DNA from: Apostichopus japonicus | Lineage: Eukaryota; Echinodermata; Holothuroidea; Aspidochirotida; Stichopodidae | Length of the DNA stretch: 64,000 nt | NCBI RefSeq assembly: GCF_037975245.1 | Contig: NC_092582.1 | Coordinates: forward strand, 1,508,001-1,572,000 | Direction of reading: 5' to 3' | In this document: piece after piece, positions 33,492 to 46,900 of the stretch | How the letters are laid out: every line of letters begins with the position of its first letter | Numbering within the stretch: position 1 is the first letter of the stretch | Translations under genes and position numbers: made by a program | Notes under the pieces: model-generated | What the model was told of the DNA's origin: nothing | Databases searched by the model: none | The model's input: the letters and a program-made list of their open reading frames with translations, nothing else

Positions 33492-35120
33492 CCCGGGGGG
33501 CGAGCGCCCCAACGCCCCCTGGATACCCGCCTGAAATATATATGGGGTCCAGCAAAGAAACGGAAACAGCACCAAGACTGCACCGCAATGAAACAAATAC
33601 TCTTTACTTATACCAATTGCCCCATCCCATCCTACCCCCCCCCCCTCCCCACACACACGGTTATTTAGGCTCTTGCATTGTATCCTAAAGTCATCCGTTC
33701 AATCGAGCTGAAAGTTTTGAGTTCATTGCCACAATATAAATGGTACAATGGTATATATAAACATAAATATGATGGGGTAGGTAGGGGACAACTGAAGCAG
33801 CAACGCTATTACGAGCAGTCACACTTTTGCAAAGATGAAGAAAAGAAAAATACGGAATAAGTCAATAACAACGAAAACAATATTCATAATACTCGTTACT
33901 GGTAATCGAGATGTAAAAGGGTATGGTCTGATGCAGACTGAATGTGGGAGAAAAACAACTGATTTTGTTTCTGAGTCTTTCGGCGAAGACTTCGTCATCA
34001 GAGCGTTTTGTATTGCCAAGATACACGAGTTTTTCGATTTTTGTGATATTTTTAAAATGCATCTGGCAACAGCGGAATGAATGATGTCATCAGGGCACTT
34101 CAGCACAAAATGTGTTTTTCTTTTTAACTTATGAATCATTTATCCACAGATGAAAACAATATTTCTACAAAATGAGATACATTTTGATGAAATTCTAAGT
34201 ACAGAAACACTTTCACAGCTAAGCAAATATTGTAAATTTATCGGGATAAATTGACAACAAGAAAATCTTGACAATGACATATTGAATAATGCAAAATGGT
34301 ACAACTTGACGATGATTTATGGAAGTGGAATTTTTCTGGTGTACGTGTTGATCTGTAAAAATTTATTATTTATCTGTTAAACCACTTGCTACGCATTCAT
34401 TTCTCACTTACGGCTTGGCTTGCCTATAATAAAAAGTGGTAATTCTGTGAACATTGTCAGATTCAAAGCACCAGGGGTGCACTCTGGACAATTATAACAC
34501 TTGGGTAAAACGCCCTCATTTCAGTTACACGGAGCCAGTTTTAAACTCTACGTAACTCCTTCCAGCTCACAAACGGTTATCGTTGCCTGAAGATCGTGAA
34601 TCCTTACCCCCTCCCCTCCCCTTATGAATCTTGGAAATTCCTTTGTCTCGATTTTCTTGGAGTTGGGGGTAGAGGGTTGGGGGAGGGATTCATGTACCTA
34701 CTCTTATCAGGTTTCAGCCATTGGTTTATTTTTTTGTTTTGTTTTTTGTTCAACTCCACACGATGTTTATCTCATACAAAATTATACGCCTTCATAACTA
34801 AGGTTGTTCAACAATCACATTATTCTGGTGAATCCAACAACTTAGATTATACATATTAAGAAACAATATAAGTCTCTCTATATCGAGGTTACTAATAATG
34901 GTTAATAATTGCAGGCATTGGCTACCAAACTAACTCATTTGTCCTGCAGTTTTAATTGCAGCTTATTATGACAGGAATGATGAAAAATATCAAACTTCGG
35001 GCTCTCATCGATAGGAATTTTAAAATTGTCTGGACACAGAAAGAGTGTGCCACGAATGGCTAGCTCGTCAGCTATCCAGTGAGAGGTTTAGCTAGTGAGA
35101 ACTTCTACCAGTAATGTATA
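33492..35120. other. No gene recognised
   Basis: Short open frames on both strands between 33680 and 34140 overlap each other and lack known motifs. The sequence starts with a possible hAT-type right end (CCTGGATACCCGCCTG at about 33519) without a partner. Confidence 0.45.
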
Positions 35121-35128
35121 GATACCAC

Positions 35129-36230
35129 CAATGGCGTAGCCAAGGGGGGTGGGGGCTGTGGGGCGACAGCCCCCCATGAAAGCTTGTGTCCCACAGTCGC
35201 CCCCCCCCCACTGGGATTTTGGGTGTCGATAACAAAATTACATGTGCGAAAAATATATCATTGGTCTGAATGGTCTCGAATCTCCATGATGACCACTCAT
35301 GGACGACCCTTCGACCGCGGACCGGCAGTAGGCTATAGTTGCTGAAAAACCGGACGTGACATAGCGCATAGGCCGGGTTTTCACTTCTGGAAAGGAGGCA
35401 ATACTATCGCTGAGAATCAGTCTATCACCCAAATAATGTTTCAGAGGGATGTTGAGGAAACTTTAGAGCAGCTTACAAGCATGGGCGTCAATCCTGGGGG
35501 CGGGGGCGGGGGATACGCCCCCACATTTCGATGGGTGGGGCTATGAAAAGTGACCGAGAGTTTTCACTCCGGTATGACCTGCAACTTTGTCTGTGTGTCG
35601 CGACGAGGGAAATTTGAGATTGAAACCACAAGCTGTGTGCGGATAATGGTGCGGCCGGAGCCTACAACTAGTTCAAGAAGTCATGGCACTTCGTAGCTAG
35701 AGCCAAAGCCTGTACATATTTGTTGTTTAGTTGTAGATGGTGTTTCAAAGACGGTGCCCGTTTCCTAATATTGGGGAAATAGGAGCATATTCCTTAAATA
35801 TTAATGCCGCATGAACTTTATTGCAGATTTCCTGAGTGACGAATTTGTAATTTTCTCCCGAAATCACGCAACTAGACGGCTGCTATCCAGCCTGGCAAGT
35901 GCCGTCTCCAGCGATCTGGCAGGTATTAAAAACTGACATTTTCTGGCTACGCTGCGCGCCAACCAATGGTGGCGCTCCGCTTAGATAGTACTTGCGGCCG
36001 GAATACTCGAATCGATTACGTCCCCCAAGTTTCAAATCGGATTGACGCCCCTGCTTACAAGGCCTGGGAAGTGGCGACGATCTAGGAGGCCTCTTTAGCT
36101 AAATATTTTCGGTCAGCTGCGCGCCAACTCATGGTGGCGCTCCGCTTAGATAGTAACAAGACGCCCTCCCAGGAAATGGTCAAGCCCCCCCCCAGCGCCC
36201 CCCACTGAAAAATTCCTGGCTACGCCACTG
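35129..36230. mobile_element. hAT-type element (outer of a nested pair), 1102 bp
   Basis: Flanked by the perfect 8-bp duplication GATACCAC (35121-35128 and 36231-36238). Ends: left CAATGGCGTAGCCAAGG, right CCTGGCTACGCCACTG (complement CAGTGGCGTAGCCAGG). It carries one CGCTCCGCTTAGATAGT motif at 36115-36154. About 520 bases remain after removing the inner insertion. No coding sequence. Confidence 0.92.
35480..36053. mobile_element. hAT-type element (inner of a nested pair), 574 bp
   Basis: Flanked by the perfect 8-bp duplication CTTACAAG (35472-35479 and 36054-36061). Ends: left CATGGGCGTCAATCC, right GGATTGACGCCCCTG (complement CAGGGGCGTCAATCC). It carries the CGCGCCAAC...TTAGATAGT motif at 35948-35989, near its right end. 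Non-autonomous. Confidence 0.92.
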
Positions 36231-36238
36231 GATACCAC

Positions 36239-37870
36239 ATTATTTTAACGATTTAGTGCGAAGTCAATGGGAACTTATATGGAGTATGCTAGCAAATAGG
36301 TGATTTCTACACCAGCTTTATTTGCTATAGCCGATGCCCGGGCACATTATTGTCATTGAACTACGTGAACGGGTACCAGATACTGATAATTTATTATCTG
36401 AAAGTAACTAGTAACCGAATGAAATACAAACAAAACATGATAGGTGCCGCCCCATTCTGTTGACAAAGGTTATCTTAATAGTGTCTAAATCAACCATTAA
36501 TGGTTGATAATGGAGTCACATTCATAAAAAAATATTTGACTTCATGTTGCCTGGGGATCCTGAAAGATTATTTTATATCGTACAAGCATTTATTACTATT
36601 GAGAGGATTATGGGAATCTTAAACTCTATGGCCTTGTGAATCATATCAACGAAATATGCGGTTGTCCTCTCCGACGCCCCTCACCCCTCTCCTCACCCTC
36701 TCCACACCCTCTCCACACCCTATACTCTGTACTTGTTATGCTATAGTTCACCAGTTCAGCTAAGATTTCCTATACATACCAGTATTGCTTTGTTAGAGTG
36801 AAGGGTAAAAAATGTACCAACTTTATCGAAAGGAAACGGACCTTTTGTAACCTTTTGTTACCAGTTGAAGTTTGCATGCAGAAGCTAAAGAACTCTCTAT
36901 GCTAAAAGGTTGAACTCATCGAATGCAAAAAGATAGCATAGGTTAGATACAAAATAATAAAGGAACAGATCACATAAAGAAAGAAAATTAGCACAACAGA
37001 AATATTCAAACTATGTGTAACTCGATCAATCTATTTTTGACGTTGTCTTGGTTTCCCAGAAGCTCTTAATCAATTATAAACTTCCCCCTTCGGCTTCGTT
37101 ATTATGTGTAACTTGGCTAGCCATGCTTATGACCTACAATGTAACGAAATGTTAGTACTGAACAGAATAATGCATGAATCCAAACCGTAATCAAAATCGT
37201 CCCTGTGTTTTTTCAGTTATCAACAATGTGACTGTTTGCTAGATTCCCTTCCTACCAAAGTGAGTGTAGATGTTTTCGTGTAACGGTAAGGTATATAACT
37301 GACAAAGCAGTGTGTTTAGTGAATAGTAACGAATAATTTCGCAGCATTTTATATGATCACAAACTCTACATGATCTCACTGTAGCTATAGCTCTCCCCAC
37401 TGGCAGGGGAGACTGGGGAGGACGGATGGGGTATTTAGTCATTGAAATGTTTAGAAAAACTTGGGCTATGCGAGTATCGATTATGGTCACGAACTCACGA
37501 ATTTCATGCAAGGATAAGTGTTTGGCCTTTTCGTTTTAGTTCAACTTGTTAGATTATTGAGGTGGATAAAAATCAAAGGACTATTGTTGCCTATCTCCGT
37601 GAAAGAAAATACCCTCATGGGTTCATCATCGTACGATACAAGGGGTCAAAGGTTAGAAACTTCCTTCATTTTCATAATGACTATTGTTGGATATCGAAAC
37701 AACGCACCACAACAAGAATTTATGTAAACTTACCGTGACTGTTGACCCAGAGTTGCTCACTTGGTCAACAGTTTTCTAACAGCAATTCTGATTGGTTGGA
37801 AAGTTTTTGAGTTGTTGTCGCGCATCACGCACCGTATTTTGGGGGTTGGGAGATCTTTGGAGCTATTGTT
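36239..37870. other. Upstream region of the MYP gene, no gene recognised
   Basis: About 1.6 kb of AT-rich DNA between the hAT pair and the MYP promoter. Contains three CACCCTCTCC-type repeats at about 36690-36720. Any enhancer for yolk-protein expression could lie here, but none can be read from sequence alone. Confidence 0.4.
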
Positions 37871-37878
37871 CAGCAGAG

Positions 37879-37885
37879 TATAAAA
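37879..37885 (+). promoter_or_regulatory. TATA box of the MYP gene
   Basis: TATAAAA in AGAGTATAAAAACA, 61 bases before the ATG at 37946. A CATCAGAG stretch about 30 bases downstream (near 37907) is a plausible initiator, giving a 5' leader of about 38 bases. A strong TATA box fits a highly expressed tissue-specific gene. Confidence 0.75.
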
Positions 37886-37945
37886 ACAAATTTGGAACTT
37901 TTCTTACATCAGAGAGGACTTGGAGAAGAACACTTTGGCGAAACC

Positions 37946-40900
37946 ATGAAGTACCTGTTGCTGTTATCTGTTATCGGGCTCGCATTTGCGGGACCCACCC
38001 CTGTTACCAAAGGTAAGAAATAACGCCTTACAATTACATGGTTTTTAAAATTATATGCATAATTCAGTCGGTTAAGTTTTATGCTCATTTTGAGGGTCGA
38101 ATACAATCTCTACACTATAGAAACTTTGTTGACAAGTACTTGCTTAGGACTCTATTTATCATAGCAGTGATATTCTCATATTTCAGACACAGTTCCAGTA
38201 CGTAGAATATTTTATGCTGCTTGGTGTTTACCTGTATTGCACAATGTTGAGGTTAAGTCCAGTAAGACTCCTTTTGCCTTACCTCCTGTCTCACTAACCC
38301 CCCCCCCCCCCCACCCATCCTCTTCTCCTTTTTGCGCTAGGACTCCCTTTCCTTCAAGGTGTAACGGTGCAGTATTTTACCAATTTCCGTCCGTTCGGGA
38401 TTGAGGGCGCATTGCAAAGTTGTTGTAAGCGGTGTCGGTGGAAGACTGACACGCGAAAAGTTCACACGGTCACATTGATCACTGGTAACAGAAACCATTT
38501 GGGAATTCAATCTAACTTCGGTGGAAATGTCGGCTCTTTGCGTCCACACAACTATATATTTCCTTAGAATTAAGTCTTAATGACGGTTTATAGCAAGCCT
38601 AACCGTATGATGTGTCATGAAATTCCTCGTCTATCACAGAAAGTTTTGCTTGGAGGATTTAATAACTTGGCAGATCATTTAATTTAGGTGATTGATCCTG
38701 CCTATGTATCAGTATCAGTATATGTATCAGTGGCATCGGCCTAGTAAATGTCTTGTCCAGTGTTGGAATGTTGGCGATGGTGTTGACATTGAATTACTAC
38801 CATTAAGGCTTAACCGTTCCTCATTATCCTTGATGATTACAGCTTTGTACACATCTCAGCGTTATGCCTGCAAAAAGTCACGAGGCCAAAGGCTTTAATG
38901 CTAAGTAAACAAACTTCTACTAGATCTAGGCTACCTTAATTGTCAAACAAAGGCCTAGGCTATGGCCTTTGTTAAATTGTAAACTGTGTAATCACTGCAT
39001 GTTACTGTAACTGGACACTACGATTAAGTAAGGCAACTAAGGGCTAGATTTGTACTTTTCACAACAGTAAAGCTATCATACTGATCTTATTCTTAGGTAA
39101 ATATTTCCAACCTTCCTGCCATGATTTGTAGTGTTTTTATACTTACATATTGATCAGCATTCCATAATGTTCTAATATTACAGTATTGTCTCTTTTAGTA
39201 ATAAACCACCCCAACCATAATCACTACTATCTGAGTAGACTACATGTTACAAGTTACAAACTCCATTTGATTGCCTGATGAAACTTGAATTGTAATGACT
39301 ACCTTGCCAGAGTCCAATATAGGCAAAGAAATTTCAGTAGCATCAAAGGCAATAATGATGTTTGTCGAATATGATGTCCACTTATCAATGTTACACTGAA
39401 CTATTTGTGTTCCTCACTACATGACCTTTACTTTTGCCACCATTTGAATAGTTTCACACTGGTGACCATGGGTGTAAGACTCCACCAGATAGGTGTAAGA
39501 CTCCACTAGATAGGTGTAAGACACTACCAGATAGGTGTAAGACTCCACCAGATAGGTGTAAGACTCCACCAGATAGGTGTAAGACTCCACCAGATAGGTG
39601 TATTAGACTCCAAAGATAGGTGTAAGACTCCACCAGATAGGTGTAAGACTCCACCAGATAAGTGTAAGACTCCACCAGATAGGTGTAAGACTCCACCAGA
39701 TAGGTGTAAGACTCCACCAGATAGGTGTAAGACACTCTACCAGATAGGTGTAAGACTCCACCAGATAGGTGTAAGACTCCACCAGATAGGTGTAAGACTC
39801 CACCAGATAGGTGTAAGACTCCACCAGATAGATGTAAGACTCCACCAGATAGGTGTAAGACTCCGCCAGATAGGTGTAAGACTCCACCAGATAGGTTTAA
39901 GACTCCACCAGATACTTTTAAGACTTTGCCAGAGAGGTGTAAGTTTAACAGATGATGCACCAATCATTATTCTCGTTCCAGACGTAGTGACAACCGGCAC
40001 ATGCCCTGTAGACCATGTCTTCCAAACAGAAGGAATGTGTGAGCCAGATTGCCTGGACGATAGATACTGTCAGGAAGGCCTTAAGTGTTGCATGACCGAA
40101 AACTGTGGCCTAAAATGTCTTGCTCCAGTGCCAGTGGTTGAACATGAGAACAGTAAGAAAACCTGTTTAAATTAAAAGTTTTAAATTATGTTAGAAAAAT
40201 TTTGGAAATATAGGAGTTTTATCAACTTTATCCAGCTCAAGCCTATGGACTTTTTCTCGAAAATATCAGTAAACCTGTCTAAGAATGTTTAATTTATTAT
40301 TAATTAAACTCTGAGTTAATAATTTTATTGAGTAAACTTTGCATTCCTGCTTCTTTTTAATCCAAAGAATTTGTCTGAAACAAACATCAAAGGAAGCCTT
40401 TTCCCAGCATAAAAGTTTACAGAAAACCTTAATTGATATGTTTTTGCCATTTTGATGTAACAGGGTAATGTCATTTTTTATTGTACAAGGCTGGATACAT
40501 ATCTCACCTCTTGTGCCACTTGCTTAAATTTAGTTTAAAGGGAAGCCTACTGTACTCTGTGAAAAGCCTTGTTCAAGGCCCTGACATGGAATCCACTGAA
40601 CTTAGCACCATTATGATAACTGTATTAATACAGTGAGTAGGTTAACAAACCACTCTCTCCCCCACTGCCAATGAAATTACCTCTCCGCTTTTCAAGTTCA
40701 ATTAGCAGTATTTGGAATCTGAGAAGTTTTTCAAAGCATATATTTATACTCTGATTTGCCGACAGTCACCAAGACAAAGCAGGAAATCACTGACTTGTTG
40801 ACCACCATCTTGGAGGAACGTCAAGACCTCATTGAGAAACTGGAGAAGTTCCCACCACCAATGCTTCGTTTCATTGCAATGAAGAACCGTACAGATGTTG

Positions 40901-43900
40901 TGCGTATGTGCGTTACATCCCCATGCGAGCTCAGGAAGTGCCAGCGACTTGCCACCGAACTTACCTACAACGTTGTTCCACGCAAGGAACACTTTTGTCA
41001 AGTTGCCACTTGCACTAAACAGTGCTTGTTCTGGTAAGTACCATACCTGTCTAAAGCTGTTCATTCTTTCACTACGGTGGGATATAGAAACAGGGAAATA
41101 TAAGATTTAGTGAGTGGAGGTAGTCTGACAGAAATTGAATCATTAATGTAAAACAACTTATTGCAAATTGTTGATTTATTTACAACTGTTCATAAAAATC
41201 ATTCTTACATATGGATAATAAACAATGGTATTTTTATTCAAGATTTATTGGATAAATGTTTTCGGTCTTGTTTTAGGGTTGAACGCGGATGGGCCGATCT
41301 TGTTGTAGCTCATGATCTTGATATCTATCATGCCAAGACCAAGTTTAATGTTACTGCCTTTGCACAGGAGACCTTGAAGAATGAAAATGTGAGTGATTCC
41401 TAATTCTATCAAAGCTGTCACTAACAAATATTATTCATAAAAATTTGAATTCTTTTAAATTTATTTTACTTTTGAAAAGAGCAAGGAATTTATAACTTTT
41501 CTCATGTGGTAGGTCACTGGTTGAACCCCATTTCTAGCCATTAATTCCTTTTCTCCATTCCATTGTCTAACATTTCCTAGTCAGTGTTCTGTAATTTACT
41601 TACTTATTTGTTTACTGATGTGTAATCTTTATAAACAGAAGTTGAGGGAGGGCATGTAATAGCAAAAAAAAACACAAATTTTGTTTTACCTTGGGGAGTT
41701 AATTTTGACTACTCCCAGATTAACGAACAACATATATGTGTTGTTTAAAAACCTTGTTGTTTAGGTCAACTATGTCTGTTGTAAGCAGGCAAGCTTATTG
41801 GATAATCCTTTATAGCATTTTGATCCATTTCTTTTGTATAAAAGCTGGATTCTCCTCTTGAAATTCTTTACACAGACTGATTTGAATAATTTCAGTGGAT
41901 TTTTTTCTTCCTGTTTGATAGCTTGCCCTCATTGAGAAGGTGAGCCAGAACATCACCTTGGCTGTTACCATGAGACAATCGCACATTCATACTCTTAACC
42001 AACTTGAGGGCGCTCCAATCTGCAGTGCTGGCATCAACAATACTGCTTCCTTCATCAGCCCCGTCGCTACGCTCATCTCCAAGGGTATCATCCCAATAAC
42101 TGGTAGTGTCTTGGAGAGTGCTGCTGACTTCTTTGGTGACATGTGTGTCCCAGGTAAGTGCATGGCAAGCTTTCATCCAGTTCAAGTAGCTATTAAAATG
42201 TGCGCTCTGCGGGCATCATAAATGTTTAACTCCCATTATCATGTCTTTATGTTCTTTTGACTATGTGCATAATAACAATTGATATGCCAGATAATTAACC
42301 TTTGACCCTAGAGGGGATTTCTAATGCAGTAAACTGGTGTACTTATATCTCCTGTGTCTTCAATTATCAGGTGCTCTGAACAAAACCACCGTCAACACCA
42401 ACGAAACTCTCCCAGAGAAGTTTTTGACCGGATGCAACCAGCGTGTAGATGAATTCACTGGGATTGTAGGCTCCCTCGGGTGTGTCAGCTCAGTCAACGG
42501 TGTGGCCTTCGTCGACCACAAGATCGTCAAGGAGATGATGGAAAACGCAGAGTACAGTAAGTGTAAAGAATTGTTCGACCCATCTAAGGACATGAAGCCT
42601 GAAACATATAACATACTAGTGGGTACAAACATCCATAGTTTCGTCCCATAACTGGCCTATCAAATGGTTGTTTAGTCATCTTGAGAACATTATTATTTTT
42701 CAACACAAATGGGAATAATTAATTTACTGAGAGGTTTAATAGAGAGAAACATTTATTAGAGGAGGGGGGCAGAGAAAACTAATGAAACTATCCCTAGACT
42801 GAGTAATGTGCAAGTTATAGGCTGCTAGCCTACCATACCCTATTAGTGCAAAATTTCATTTTGTTTGTTGATGGTCAGAGTTTGCATCTGTGCAGGCTGG
42901 AACTAAACTGCAGGGCCGCTATTGACAACCCTTGACCTTATAATACTTTTGTTTTTAAGGTTGATCTCATTGTAGTTTAAATTTGATACAAATCTTTGGC
43001 CCAGCTTAAGTTATCATTTATTTCAAGTCCATAGCTTACATTACCAGCTGATGGCAAGTACCATTGTGGGCAGGATGACTTGTCTTGAAACCCTTCTATA
43101 AATGAAATGTCTGTGTAGTCTTCTTCTTGGCTGATGAAATTGATGCTTCTCTGATAACAAACTTAGCTTAGATAGTATAACTTTAGGGAAATCAATAACA
43201 ATTGTTGTCTGTATCCTCAGTCCTTTAAGGGTTTTATTTCAATTGGGACAATTTTTTGACTACCATTTTTATCATTTAGGTGTTCTGGATAAATCTTTAG
43301 AAATAAATACATTATAGCATTGTTAGCAATCTTCATGAGTGGTCAGCCTAGTATGACATCCTGGCATTATACTAGTTTATATTTAAGTAATTGGTGAAAC
43401 TGTTAATAGGATTATTTTGAAGAATGAAGATAATTTTGAATGACGACTACTCTCACTTTCAACTTCAGATGCTAACTTCAAACTGGTATGCGAAGGTGAG
43501 AACAAACCACTCTCCTCATGGGTTGAGAAGCCTTGCCAGATCGGATACACACCACGTCCAATTCTGTTTGTGAACCCTGAACGCAACACCACATACATCC
43601 AAGAACTCACCACCATCATGACTAACGTTGTTAAGGTGAACAGCTTTCTCAATTTGATTTTCCAATTTTGGATGCCATAATTGCTAGTATTGCTTTCTTA
43701 CCTCTGAATGTGCTAGTTTAATATAACAACCAACGCTGGTGAGGTGCTGGTAAGCTGTCCTTGAAGAGAGATATTTGAAGCAAGATTTGCTCTGTTACTG
43801 GTGCTACATGAATACAGTCAAGTTTGGCAGACTTTGTAATGCTCAGCTGGTTTTCTCAGGTTCTTAAATAGCATTATATTTTTCATACCTTTTGTCTTCA

Positions 43901-46900
43901 GAATGTAGAAGACACAGTTTTCTTTGATGTGAAAAATCTGTTTTAAATATTTCCCTAAACTCACTGTTGCTCTTCTTCTTCTTCTTCTGTTTAATAATTA
44001 GAAAAATACTGGCAAGGTTGGTTCACTGAACATCTTCAACAGCACTGAGATTGTGTGTGGCAATGAGCCCAATAAGAACCTCATCTTCATGGATGAGAAC
44101 AACGCCTTCACTGCCATCAACGAATCCATTGCCGAGCAGAGGATTGAGACCAAGAGCTACTTCAGGACTTACAACATTTGCGAGAGTTTGGTTCCCAAGC
44201 CAACTGTCAGATTCTGCGTCACCAAGCCAGTAGAGTACAACAAATGTTTGACGATGAAGCATGTCTTCGAAAAACATGAGAAGGTGAGAGCTGTTATATG
44301 GCCCTCCCTTGGTTGAGCTCATAGTGTAATTACATCTTCATTTTTGATGTCCTTATAATTTCTGTATTTGATTTATGGTTTAATTGTTCCAGCTAATGTA
44401 GATTTTTACCTTTACATTAGAAACAAGAATCGATAACATCACTGTTAGTCTTTTGGGATCAACTTTGTTTGAGAAAGGAGTAAGGCCATTTTTAAACCCT
44501 CCTTCACCCAACCTGCATCTGGCCTCCTCATCTATACTTAAAACCATGTGATATATTTGTCTTTTAACCTGGCTACAGCTCAGCCACATTGCCTGGGGAT
44601 GTGTGCATGCCCCTACCTCAATGGAATGCATGCGCAATGTCTTAAACGGAACTGCTGAGATCTTCTCTGGCAACGTGAAAGAGATCTTCATTGGAGGTCG
44701 CGACTTCTTGCTCCAGCCAATCATGATGCAGGATCCAGTTGTGCGTGAATCCATCAATGACTACGTCACCAAGGTCTTTGGAACCCACTCCGTCTCAGTC
44801 ATGAAGAAGAGCAAACTCTGGAACAAATTTGGACAGGACACCAAATTCCAAGAAGAGCAAACTCTGGAACAAATTTGGACAGGACACCAAATTCCTTAAC
44901 ATCCGTAACTTAACTGTCTGTTCAGCTGGAATCAACAAGGTAATTTTTCTTTATTAATATATGGGAGAAGAAAAGAATAAAGGGATGATGCATGATTGTT
45001 AACACATTTTTTGAGTTTCAGAATTATTCTCAACTTGGTAAATTATTAAACCAAGGCAACCAATCAAGTCATACATAAAAATGAAAGAAAACGAAACATT
45101 TGTTAAAGGTAAATATTCTGCAGAGTTAACTTACCAGCTAGTTTTGTGTCAGAAATGTATGACAATTGTAGCTTCACGTGTGTCTAACTTCACAGCAGTA
45201 TGTTAAGTATAGAATTCACCTATAGTTCACAGTAGTTTGTGAGATGAGAGTCTTCTCCAGTAGTGGATGACTGAATAACCAATATCTTCTACTCTCTCTC
45301 TCAAGGTTGAGAGCTTCCATCTGCCAGTCGGACGAATGCTGTCTACCAACGTCATGCCACGCATCGGATCCGTTTTTGAATCAGTCAACAGATTCTTCAA
45401 GAGCGCTTGCATCCCAGGTTTGTTGGTGTTTCAGATTTAAAACAGCACAAAAGTAGAAAGTAAAGAAAGTAAAGAAACATATTGAATTATTGGAAGTATA
45501 TTAAAGCAACTATAAGTGTCTGAACACTTCAATTCTTCATTACTCTTAGCAGTTTTGTTAGTAGTTTTGGTATATTCAGTGATTTCAATTTTGTATTATT
45601 TTTTGGACAAAATTTTGCTAGCAAAAGACTATGAAATGTTTCTTTTTATTAGGGGGGGGGGTAAAGCTGCTAACCTCACCCTCTCACATCGGGTAGCTAG
45701 CATACCTCTCTGGTCCTAGAATCGGTCGTTGAATATGACTATATTAGCATTATATTAGAATATTACGTGACACTACACGTTGAATATTTATAACAGGAGC
45801 CACCCCTGTCAGCTACAAACATGATCTTGATCTTGTTATTGGACATGAACTCAACTGGGGAATCCCTGGACTCAGCTTCTACAACTTCACTGGCTTTGAC
45901 TGGTTCATCTGGAATGCACCCCACACCTGGACTTTCTACATTTACAATCGTAAGACCCCAGGGTGAGTTGGTCTTGGCTTTTGGACAAAGACAGTGTCTT
46001 TTAGTGATGATTCATGCATTCAAAGCAAAATGGAAGCAAATTATTAGATAGCATATTTCATAGTTCATAATGGAAGCAAACTAGATTAAAAATAACTTAC
46101 TTGACAAGGTATATAACAAGTTTGAGTTGAGTTTATCGGTGGATCATCTCAAATGCTCATAGCATATTTCATAGTTCATAATGGAAGCAAACTAGATTCA
46201 AAATAACTTACTTGACAAGGAATATAATAAGTTTGAGTTGAGTTTATCAGTGGATGATTTAAAATGGTCATAGCATATTTCATAGTTCATAAATCAATTA
46301 TCTGCAGAAGTGAAATTTATTTGTTTGCTTAATGTAAGTTTTTGGAGAAGGATGACATGTAAAAACTAACTATCACTAACTATCAGCAGGCTGGAAAGTG
46401 TAGTTATATCAGGCAAGACATCCACGTGTTTGATCTTGATATCTATTGGTTTGTATTATCAATGTGGTGTACATCCTAAACTAGACCATAAACTAGTTAT
46501 TGCCTCTTGTCTTGTAGAACTCTTCAGAGATTCATGAAGAACCGTCTGCTTGTCCCACTCCTGGAAGGTAAACTCAGCCTCCCTGATGAGTTTGACCCTA
46601 ACACCTTCGACTACAGCATCCTTGACGATGTCCTCAGCGTTGAAGGACTTGGTGACATCCTCAGTGACATTCCAGACAAGATCAGAGACAGACTGGTGGA
46701 TATGAGAGTCTCCAACAAAGACAAGGTAATGATGTCCTCCTAAAGTTAAGACAACGTAAGGATGTCCTCCTAAAGTTAAGATAAGGTAATGATGTCCTCC
46801 TAAAGTTAAGATAAGGTAATGATGTCCTCCTAAAGTTAAGATAAGGTAATGATGTCCTCCTAAAGTTAAGACAAGGTAATGATGTCCTCCTAAAGTTAAG

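Noticed and set aside
31609-33534. A complete hAT element from CAGGGGCGTATCC to GGATACCCGCCTG
   Set aside because: Flanking 8-mers (TCCAAATA and AAATATAT) do not match, so these ends are not shown to belong together.
33275-33688. Ser/Phe-rich and Lys/Glu-rich open frames
   Set aside because: Explained by a 120-base polypyrimidine tract; both strands are open at once.
39454-39963. 169-residue repeat protein on the minus strand
   Set aside because: A 21-bp intronic minisatellite keeps several frames open at once; there is no splice or start context.
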